Made by a program: the position numbers and the translations under genes
Shown: positions 1 to 5,428 of the stretch, one piece after another
Layout of the letters: the number at the start of each line of letters is the position of its first letter
Numbering within the stretch: position 1 is the stretch's first letter
Notes under the pieces: generated by a model
What the model saw: only the letters and a program-made list of their open reading frames with translations
Database searches by the model: none
Told to the model about the DNA's origin: nothing
NCBI GenBank assembly: GCA_946545765.1
Contig: CAMNNS010000103.1
Span: forward strand, 1-5,428
Source: an uncultured Bacteroidales bacterium
Lineage (GTDB): Bacteria; Bacteroidota; Bacteroidia; Bacteroidales; UBA932
DNA: 5,428 nucleotides
Reading direction: 5' to 3'

Positions 1-656
1 ACCAATTTTATCTCTGCGTCTCCGTTTGTAATAAATCTCTTAACTCCATTTAACATCCACATATTTTTAGATTCATCAAATGTAGCTTTAAGTGTAACTG
101 CTTGAAGATCTGAACCAGCCTCAGGCTCTGTTAGGTCCATAGAACAAGTATCACCTTTGTGGATTCTTGGTAAAAACTCTTTTTTAATCTCATCAGAAGC
201 AAACTCAGCGATAGTCTCTGCACAATCTTGTAATCCCCAAATGTTTGCATAGCCAGCATCTGCTCTACCAACTAACTCTGCAGCCATTACATAAGGTACC
301 ATAGAAAAATTTAATCCATCATACTCTCTTGGAAGGGCAATACCATAAACACCCGCCTTTGTAAGAGCCTCTTGATTTATTTTTGTACCAGCAGCATAGG
401 TAACCCTACCATCTTTACATACAGGACCATCTAAATCTACTTGCTCTGCATTTGGAGCAATAATATCTCCACTGATTTCACCTATAATTTCAAGAACTTT
501 ATCATAAGAGTCTAAAGCATCTTCTAAATTTTTAGGTGCATCATCATATTTACCATAATATTTATAATTATCCTCTTTTAGTTCAACAATTCTTTTCATC
601 ATAGGATGAGAGAGTTGGAACTTTAAATCTGAATTATCTGTATAAAAATTTGCCAT
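1..656 (-). CDS. Long-form acyl-CoA dehydrogenase, N-terminal part (partial, cut by window edge)
   Basis: This is a flavin-dependent acyl-CoA dehydrogenase, which forms the trans-2,3 double bond of an acyl-CoA and exchanges electrons with ETF. The frame is open from ATG 656 to base 1, giving 218 complete codons with no stop. The protein begins MANFYTDNSDLKF, the N-terminal extension of the long acyl-CoA dehydrogenases (usually about 560-600 residues) found in Bacteroidota, rather than the roughly 380-residue short form. The family signature MDLTEPEAGSD lies at residues 173-183. It is preceded by GLQDCAETIAEFAS (141-154) and followed by LNGVKRFITNGD (202-213), part of the beta domain near FAD and substrate. 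The catalytic base and C-terminal domain lie outside the window, so chain-length specificity cannot be judged. It sits 11 bp after etfA and has a strong ribosome-binding site that supports this start. The family call is firm; the substrate is unknown. Confidence 0.93.
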   Translation of the reverse strand, partial: MANFYTDNSDLKFQLSHPMMKRIVELKEDNYKYYGKYDDAPKNLEDALDSYDKVLEIIGEISGDIIAPNAEQVDLDGPVCKDGRVTYAAGTKINQEALTKAGVYGIALPREYDGLNFSMVPYVMAAELVGRADAGYANIWGLQDCAETIAEFASDEIKKEFLPRIHKGDTCSMDLTEPEAGSDLQAVTLKATFDESKNMWMLNGVKRFITNGDAEIKL

Positions 657-664
657 AATATTTT

Positions 665-669
665 CTCCT
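665..669 (-). promoter_or_regulatory. Shine-Dalgarno site of the acyl-CoA dehydrogenase gene, overlapping the etfA stop
   Basis: On the minus strand the junction reads TAGGAGAAAATATT followed by the ATG at 656. AGGAG is 8 nt from the start codon, a good spacing, and its first two bases belong to the TAG stop of etfA. It is the only clear Shine-Dalgarno site in the window; the other genes start after A/T-rich leaders. The overlap would allow a ribosome finishing etfA to restart on the dehydrogenase gene (inference). Confidence 0.7.
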
Positions 670-1687
670 ATTTACTTTGCTTTTTATAAGAAGCAATAAT
701 CTTTGGTACAACATCGTTTAAATCACCTATAATAGAGTAATCTGCAATTTTATGGATAGGTGCAGTAGGGTCATTATTTATAGCAATAATGATTTTACTT
801 TGATCCATTCCAGCGGTGTGTTGAATTGCACCACTAACACCTACACAAAAGATTACTTTAGGTCTTACTGTTACTCCTGTTTGACCTATCTGGCGAGCAT
901 TCTCAACAAAGCCGGCATCTACAGCAGCACGACTTGCACCAACCTCAGCACCAAGAGTTTTTGCAAGGTCAAATATAAGTTTAAAATTCTCTTTACTACC
1001 TACTCCATAACCGCCATCTACAAGAATTTGAGCCCCTTTTATATCTATTTTTTTCTCCTCAATTTCTCTTTTGATAATTTCTACTGCAAAATCACTATCA
1101 ATGAGAATTTTAGATACATCTATCTTATTAACTACGCCTTTAATAGCATTATTTAGAGGCTCTTTTTTCATAACACCCTCTCTAACAGTAGCCATTTGTG
1201 GACGGTGTTCAGGATTCACAATTGTAGCTATAATATTACCACCAAATGCGGGACGAATTTGGTATAATAGGTTTTTATAATTTTTTCCCGATTTAGGATC
1301 TTCGTGATCTCCAATTTCTAAAGCTGTACAATCGGCTGTTAATCCGCTATGTAAAGCACTTGAAACTCTTGGGGCTAAATCTCTTCCAACAGTGGTAGCA
1401 CCAAATAGTGCAATTTGTGGTTGCTCTTCTTTAAAAAGATTTAAAGTTATAGCAGTATATGGTAAAGTTCTATAAAAAGCCAACACAGGGTCGTCTGCTA
1501 AATGAACTTTTTTAGCTCCATATAAGTATAATTCTTCTACAAGATTCTCTACATTACTTCCTATTAGAAGTGCCTCAACATCAACATTAAGGTGTGAAGC
1601 CAAAGTTCTTGCTTTTGTTAGAAGTTCAAGACTTACATCGCAAATCTTTCTATCTTCTGTCTCTATATATACTATAATATTATTCAT
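668..1687 (-). CDS. etfA: Electron transfer flavoprotein, alpha subunit (EtfA/FixB)
   Basis: This is the large subunit of the cytoplasmic ETF heterodimer. It binds FAD and carries electrons to or from acyl-CoA dehydrogenases. Its 339 residues are within the normal family range. The N-terminal alpha/beta domain includes GATTVGRDLAPRVSSAL at 96-112 and LTADC at 116-120, followed by RPAFGGNI (145-152) and RPQMATVREGVM (162-173). The C-terminal FAD domain is complete: GASRAAVDAG (250-259, with the conserved Arg253), QIGQTG (266-271), GVSGAIQH (283-290), NNDPTAPI (304-311) and GDL (321-323). No ferredoxin or rubredoxin domain is fused to it. The ATG at 1687 begins directly with the MNNIIVYIE strand; a 17-bp A/T-rich gap with only a weak purine stretch separates it from etfB. 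It lies between etfB and the dehydrogenase, its expected electron partner. The stop is TAG. Confidence 0.97.
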   Translation of the reverse strand: MNNIIVYIETEDRKICDVSLELLTKARTLASHLNVDVEALLIGSNVENLVEELYLYGAKKVHLADDPVLAFYRTLPYTAITLNLFKEEQPQIALFGATTVGRDLAPRVSSALHSGLTADCTALEIGDHEDPKSGKNYKNLLYQIRPAFGGNIIATIVNPEHRPQMATVREGVMKKEPLNNAIKGVVNKIDVSKILIDSDFAVEIIKREIEEKKIDIKGAQILVDGGYGVGSKENFKLIFDLAKTLGAEVGASRAAVDAGFVENARQIGQTGVTVRPKVIFCVGVSGAIQHTAGMDQSKIIIAINNDPTAPIHKIADYSIIGDLNDVVPKIIASYKKQSK

Positions 1688-1704
1688 AAATTTTCTTTTT
1701 AAAA

Positions 1705-2586
1705 TTATCCTATCTCATGATTTGCCATTAACTCTCCGATTAGTGTATCTATATCTTGTTGAGAATTTGTCAAACACTTACTCTCTTTAGCTTTAAATAC
1801 TATATTTTCTACTTTTTTAACCTTTGTAGGTGAACCTGCAAATCCATAACTATTTTCATCACCTCCAACATCATTTACACTCCATTCCTCTATCTTTAAG
1901 TATGGCTTTTCTTCTATTGAAATTAAGTATTTCCCCTCATTAATAGGATCTTTCTCCTCATTGATACTTCTTGCATATTTATATTTCATAATTTTTTTAG
2001 CATTACGAGGACGGCATGGGGCAGCAGTTGCATGTACAGTTATTAGACAAGGAAGCGTAGATGTTACAACCTCAATACCTCTCTCTAATCTTCTTAGAAT
2101 AGTTATTTTGTCATTGTTTATATCTGTGATTTCCTCTGCATAGGTAACTTGTGGCCATCCTAATTTTTCGGCAACTTGAGGACCCACTTGAGCCGTATCC
2201 CCATCAATTGCTTGGCGACCAGCAATTATTATGTTTGGATTCAATTTTTTACATGCTTGTGATATAGCGTAAGAAGTTGCTAAAGTATCCGCACCTGCAA
2301 ATCTTCTGTCTGTTAGCAGAATACCGCCATCTGTACCTCTATAAAGACCCTCTCTTATTATTTCTGCAGCACGGAAAGGACCCATAGTTAAAATGTAAAC
2401 TTTAGTTGTTGGAAATTTGTCTTTAATCCTGAGAGCTTGCTCTAAAGCATTCATATCCTCAGGATTAAAAATTGCTGGGAGAGCAGATCTATTAACTGTC
2501 CCCTCTGGAGTCATAGCATCTTTGCCAACATTACGAGTGTCAGGCACTTGTTTCGCCAAAACTACAATTGTAAAATCTTTGCTCAT
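1705..2586 (-). CDS. etfB: Electron transfer flavoprotein, beta subunit (EtfB/FixA), long form
   Basis: This is the small ETF subunit, which pairs with EtfA and binds AMP (classical type) or a second FAD (bifurcating type). It has 293 residues, longer than the classical roughly 250-265. Visible motifs are KQVPDT (12-17), FNPEDMNALEQAL (40-52), the nucleotide-binding GRQAIDGDTAQVGP (123-136) followed by GWPQVTYA (143-150), and RRLERGIEVV (165-174) leading to LPCLITVHATAAPCRPR (178-194). KQVPDT and DGDTAQVGP resemble the clostridial NADH-linked branch more than the mitochondrial KRVIDY/DDDCNQTG type. This resemblance is from memory and does not prove bifurcation. The extra length falls mainly in the C-terminal region after about residue 200, which includes VNDVGGDENSYGFAGSPTKV. 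The ATG at 2586 follows an A-rich leader without a Shine-Dalgarno site, 19 bp after the DUF3467 gene. Confidence 0.96.
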   Translation of the reverse strand: MSKDFTIVVLAKQVPDTRNVGKDAMTPEGTVNRSALPAIFNPEDMNALEQALRIKDKFPTTKVYILTMGPFRAAEIIREGLYRGTDGGILLTDRRFAGADTLATSYAISQACKKLNPNIIIAGRQAIDGDTAQVGPQVAEKLGWPQVTYAEEITDINNDKITILRRLERGIEVVTSTLPCLITVHATAAPCRPRNAKKIMKYKYARSINEEKDPINEGKYLISIEEKPYLKIEEWSVNDVGGDENSYGFAGSPTKVKKVENIVFKAKESKCLTNSQQDIDTLIGELMANHEIG

Positions 2587-2605
2587 ATCTTTTATTTATA
2601 TTTAA

Positions 2606-2917
2606 TTACGATTTGTTATTAGATGGGTTGATACCCATTGGGATAGGGGGAATATCTGTTTCGTTATGTAACTTAATCTCACCAAACTTCCCCTCATATT
2701 TTGCCATATTATCTCCTAAAGCATTAAGGAGCCTCTTTGCATTTTCTGGAGTAATGATAATTCTATTAGTAACTTGAGCCTTAGGCATTCCTGGAAGCAT
2801 CTCAATAAAATCTAATATAAACTCATTAACAGAATGAGTAATAATAGAGAGATTACTATATGAGCCTTTTGCAACCTCTGCACTTAGCTCTATATTCAAT
2901 TGGTTTTTCTCTTCCAT
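2606..2917 (-). CDS. DUF3467 domain protein of unknown function
   Basis: This small soluble protein of 103 residues matches, by recall, the DUF3467 family common in Bacteroidota. No biochemical function is known to me. Characteristic stretches are LNIELSAEVAKGSYSNLSII (7-26), HSVNEFILDF (28-37), LPGMPKAQV (41-49), NRIIITPENAKRLLNAL (51-67) and NMAKYEGKFGEI (70-81). It ends in a proline-rich, probably disordered tail (DIPPIPMGINPSNN, 88-101). There is no signal peptide, membrane segment or cysteine cluster. The ATG at 2917 is chosen over an in-frame TTG at 2941 because the TTG overlaps the probable -7 promoter box and adds eight residues unlike the family start. There is no Shine-Dalgarno site. 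It is the first gene of the operon, 19 bp before etfB, which suggests co-expression with the flavoprotein but does not establish a shared function. Confidence 0.88.
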   Translation of the reverse strand: MEEKNQLNIELSAEVAKGSYSNLSIITHSVNEFILDFIEMLPGMPKAQVTNRIIITPENAKRLLNALGDNMAKYEGKFGEIKLHNETDIPPIPMGINPSNNKS

Positions 2918-2938
2918 ACATTTGGTTTTAGTATTCTG

Positions 2939-2972
2939 CAAATATACTTAAAAAATCTTATTTTAGCATAAA
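2939..2972 (-). promoter_or_regulatory. Probable Bacteroidota-type promoter for the DUF3467-etfBA-acyl-CoA dehydrogenase operon
   Basis: Read on the minus strand, TATATTTG (2946-2939) matches the Bacteroidota -7 consensus TAnnTTTG exactly. Twenty bases upstream lies TTTATG (2972-2967), a poor match to the -33 TTTG element. Transcription would start near 2933, leaving a leader of roughly 16 nt before ATG 2917. The -7 match is seen directly; promoter activity is inferred. Confidence 0.5.
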
Positions 2973-3003
2973 GTGGGAAATAGATAACCTTTTTGTATAT
3001 TTG
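2970..3003 (+). promoter_or_regulatory. Probable Bacteroidota-type promoter for valS
   Basis: TATATTTG at 2996-3003 matches the TAnnTTTG -7 consensus. AAAGTG at 2970-2975, 20 bases upstream, is a weak -33 candidate. The start of transcription would be near 3010, giving a leader of about 48 nt before the ATG at 3058. I see no T-box, riboswitch or hairpin in that leader, and no Shine-Dalgarno site before the start codon, as is usual in this phylum. Confidence 0.5.
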
Positions 3004-3057
3004 TAAGCTTTGTTAATTTTTAGAAAATATTAAAGAATAGATATAAAAATAAATTAT

Positions 3058-5428
3058 ATGGAACTTTCTGCAAAATATGACCCTTCATTAGTAGAAGATA
3101 AATGGTATTCTTATTGGTTGGAAAATAGATTTTTTCATTCAGAACCAGATGAAAGAGAACCATATACTATAGTAATTCCACCGCCAAATGTTACAGGTGT
3201 GTTACATATGGGGCATATGATGAATAATACTCTGCAAGATGTACTTATTAGAAGGGCAAGGATGCTTGGGAAAAATGCTTGTTGGGTACCAGGGACAGAC
3301 CATGCCTCTATTGCCACAGAGACAAAAGTTGTGGCAAGATTAAAAGAGAGGGGGATAAATAAAAAAGATCTCACAAGAGAAGAGTTTTTAGAGGAGGCTT
3401 GGAAATGGAAAGAGGAACATGGAGGAATAATATTAGAGCAACTTAAAAAATTGGGAGCTTCGTGTGATTGGGAGAGAACAAAATTTACTATGGACCCTGA
3501 ACTTAGTGAGGCAGTTATTAAAACCTTTGTCTATTTTTACAATAAAGGGCTTATATATAGAGGTATTAGGATGGTAAACTGGGACCCTGTAGGCCACACT
3601 GCAGTAAGTGATGAAGAGGTTATTCATAAACAAACTCCATCTAAATTATATTATTTGAGATACTATATCGGTGAAAATGGTAAAAAAACTGATAATTATA
3701 TTGTTATTGCAACAACTCGCCCCGAGACAATAATGGCAGATGTGGCAGTATGTATAAACCCAAATGATGATAGATATACATATTTAAAAGGTAAGAAAAT
3801 TTTAATTCCGTTAATAGATAGAGAGATTCCTATTATAGAAGACGAATATGTTGCGATGGATTTTGGAACAGGATGTTTAAAAGTTACCCCAGCCCATGAT
3901 ATTAATGACTACGAATTAGGGTTGCGTCATAAACTTCCAGTAATAGACATTATAGATGAAAATGGTTGTCTTAATGAAAAAGCAATTATTTTAATTGGAG
4001 AAGAGAGATTTACTGCAAGAAAGAAGATTGTAAAACTTTTAGAAGAGGGTGGCTTTTTAGAAAAAATAGAAGATTATACCTCACCGATAGGTCATTCAGA
4101 GAGGACAGATGCAGTTATAGAACCACGCCTATCTATGCAGTGGTTTTTAAAGATGGATAAACTTGCAAATGAAGCTCTTAAAAGTGTTGATGAGGGTAAA
4201 GTTACTCTTATTCCCGATAGGTTTACAAACACTTACAGACATTGGATGGAAAATGTAAGAGATTGGTGTATATCAAGACAATTGTGGTGGGGACAACAAA
4301 TTCCTGCTTTCTATCTTCCTAATGGTGATGTAGTTGTAGCTGAAAATAAAGAGAAAGCATTTGAAGAGGCTAAAAAGATTATTCCTAATATATCTATAGA
4401 GGAATTAAAACAAGATGAAGATGTGTTAGATACATGGTTCTCTTCATGGTTATGGCCTATTTCTGTATTTGACACAAATAAACCAGGGAATCCAAACACA
4501 GAGTCTAATAGAGAGTTAGATTATTATTACCCTACAAATGATTTGATTACCGCTCCCGATATATTATTTTTCTGGGTGGCAAGGATGATAATGGCAGGGA
4601 ATGAATTTATGGGTAAAGAACCTTTTGAAAATGTATATTTAACTGGTATTGTTAGGGATAAACTTGGGAGAAAGATGTCTAAAACTCTTGGTAACTCTCC
4701 CGATCCATTAGATTTAATTGCTAAATATGGTGCCGATGCCGTTAGGATAGGGATTTTGCTTTGTACAACAGCAGGTAACGATATATTTTATGATGAGTCT
4801 CAAATTGAGCAAGGGAGAAACTTCTGCAATAAGATATGGAATGCATACAGACTTATTACGGGATGGGAAGTAGATAAAAACCTAAATCAACCAGCAAGTG
4901 CGTCATTAACTGTGCAATGGTTTGAAAATAAATTGAATAAATCTATCAAACTGATAGAAGACCATTTTTCAAAATTCAGGATTTCTGATGCAACAATCAC
5001 TACCTATAAACTATTCTGGGACGATTTCTGTGCGTGGTATTTAGAGGGTGTTAAACCAGCTTTTGGAGAGAAAATAGATGAGACAACTTACAATAAGACT
5101 ATCTCATTTTTTGACTCATTACTCAAAATGTTACACCCGTTTATCCCATTCATTACAGAGGAGTTATGGCATAATATGGTTCAAAGAAAAGAGGGTGAGA
5201 CAATTATGCTACAAATGCTCCCTAAAGCCTCTTTATATAATGATGAATTGATTAAATTATATGAAATGGGAGAAGAGGTGGTAATGAATGTTAGAAATGT
5301 TAGACAAGGCAAATCTATCTCTCCTAAAGAGAAATTGGAAATTTTTGTAAAAGGAGAATTTAATAATACCATATCGCCGATGATAATTAAAATGGCTAAC
5401 CTGTCTAATATTCATACAATCAAAGATT
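3058..5428 (+). CDS. valS: Valyl-tRNA synthetase, N-terminal 790 residues (partial, cut by window edge)
   Basis: This is a class I aminoacyl-tRNA synthetase that charges tRNA-Val with valine in the cytoplasm and hydrolyses mischarged Thr-tRNA-Val. I read the frame through to the window end without a stop. The catalytic domain has PPPNVTG (41-47) and the HIGH motif as HMGH (50-53). The inserted editing domain carries ATTRPET (218-224) and GTGCLKVTPAHD (270-281). The Rossmann fold resumes with DWCISRQLWWG (402-412) and DTWFSS (458-463), then the KMSKT loop (539-543). The anticodon-binding domain follows from about residue 615, with FWDDFCAWYLE (653-663) and HPFIPFITEELWH (693-705). WWGQQIP replaces the more usual WWGHRIP, a variant I associate with Bacteroidota enzymes. 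Bacterial ValRS proteins are about 870-950 residues, so the C-terminal coiled-coil arm is missing only because the window ends. Every catalytic motif is intact. The ATG at 3058 is the natural start, just before the LSAKYDP opening. Confidence 0.97.
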   Translation, partial: MELSAKYDPSLVEDKWYSYWLENRFFHSEPDEREPYTIVIPPPNVTGVLHMGHMMNNTLQDVLIRRARMLGKNACWVPGTDHASIATETKVVARLKERGINKKDLTREEFLEEAWKWKEEHGGIILEQLKKLGASCDWERTKFTMDPELSEAVIKTFVYFYNKGLIYRGIRMVNWDPVGHTAVSDEEVIHKQTPSKLYYLRYYIGENGKKTDNYIVIATTRPETIMADVAVCINPNDDRYTYLKGKKILIPLIDREIPIIEDEYVAMDFGTGCLKVTPAHDINDYELGLRHKLPVIDIIDENGCLNEKAIILIGEERFTARKKIVKLLEEGGFLEKIEDYTSPIGHSERTDAVIEPRLSMQWFLKMDKLANEALKSVDEGKVTLIPDRFTNTYRHWMENVRDWCISRQLWWGQQIPAFYLPNGDVVVAENKEKAFEEAKKIIPNISIEELKQDEDVLDTWFSSWLWPISVFDTNKPGNPNTESNRELDYYYPTNDLITAPDILFFWVARMIMAGNEFMGKEPFENVYLTGIVRDKLGRKMSKTLGNSPDPLDLIAKYGADAVRIGILLCTTAGNDIFYDESQIEQGRNFCNKIWNAYRLITGWEVDKNLNQPASASLTVQWFENKLNKSIKLIEDHFSKFRISDATITTYKLFWDDFCAWYLEGVKPAFGEKIDETTYNKTISFFDSLLKMLHPFIPFITEELWHNMVQRKEGETIMLQMLPKASLYNDELIKLYEMGEEVVMNVRNVRQGKSISPKEKLEIFVKGEFNNTISPMIIKMANLSNIHTIKD

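Larger units (their letters stand above)
2939..3003. repeat. Perfect 9-bp inverted repeat spanning the divergent promoter region
   Basis: CAAATATAC at 2939-2947 is the exact reverse complement of GTATATTTG at 2995-3003. The arms are 47 bases apart and the centre is at 2971. Pairing does not extend beyond nine bases on either side, so an RNA hairpin is unlikely. Each arm contains the -7 box of one of the two facing promoters, which may be the whole explanation. A dimeric regulator contacting both arms is possible but unsupported. Confidence 0.6.

Noticed and set aside
752..2605. Plus-strand open frames opposite etfA and etfB (752-1156, 1071-1280, 1961-2143, 2417-2605)
   Set aside because: Their translations are low-complexity or unlike any family I know, and they lie wholly or almost wholly opposite well-supported genes, so they are antisense shadows.
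2918..2941. TTG at 2941 as the start of the DUF3467 protein (111 residues)
   Set aside because: The codon overlaps the -7 box of the probable promoter, and the added eight residues do not resemble the family start. ATG at 2917 gives the usual length of about 100 residues.
2948..2970. A/T run in the intergenic region as an intrinsic terminator
   Set aside because: There is no G+C-rich hairpin before it, and the flanking genes diverge, so no terminator is expected here.
3004..3057. T-box or other riboswitch in the valS leader
   Set aside because: The leader is only about 48 nt, A/T-rich, and has no stem-loops or T-box sequence; T-boxes are also not typical of this phylum.
3135..5372. Minus-strand open frames opposite valS (3135-3374, 3433-3633, 4311-4499, 5181-5372)
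   Set aside because: All lie inside the intact valS frame, which has every catalytic motif; the antisense peptides have no recognisable features or start signals.
3058..5428. Possibility that valS is a broken gene
   Set aside because: I read all 790 codons in one frame without a stop or shift, and the motifs appear in the normal order. It is only cut by the window edge.

Overview
The window is A+T-rich DNA that reads as part of a Bacteroidota chromosome, most likely order Bacteroidales. Three things point there: the wording of the proteins (a DUF3467 protein, a 293-residue EtfB, a long-form acyl-CoA dehydrogenase and a Bacteroidota-style ValRS), the near absence of Shine-Dalgarno sites, and TAnnTTTG promoter boxes instead of a sigma70-type TATAAT. 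Codon choice is strongly A/T-biased (AGA/AGG for Arg, TTA/CTT for Leu) and looks even across the window. I saw no sign of horizontal transfer, mobile elements, CRISPR or RNA genes.

Layout: the left 2.9 kb is one minus-strand operon read right to left: a DUF3467 protein (2606-2917), etfB (1705-2586), etfA (668-1687) and a long acyl-CoA dehydrogenase (1-656, cut by the window edge). The gaps are 19, 17 and 11 bp, so co-transcription is likely. The right 2.4 kb is valS on the plus strand (3058-5428, cut at the right edge after 790 codons). The two units diverge from a 140-bp gap (2918-3057). This gap holds two facing TATATTTG boxes that form a perfect 9-bp inverted repeat, and the two inferred promoters share their upstream (-33) region.

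How the genes work together: the dehydrogenase oxidises an acyl-CoA (or reduces an enoyl-CoA), exchanging electrons with the EtfAB flavoprotein. EtfAB passes them to, or takes them from, another carrier not encoded here. EtfB carries motifs (KQVPDT, DGDTAQVGP) that resemble the NADH-dependent/bifurcating branch more than the mitochondrial type, but bifurcation is only inferred. The DUF3467 protein at the head of the operon has no known function. ValRS is an unrelated housekeeping enzyme that shares only the divergent promoter region.

This is mostly ordinary core genome. I found no convincing undescribed system. The points most worth a second look are the symmetric divergent promoter, the DUF3467 gene leading an etf operon, and the type of the ETF.
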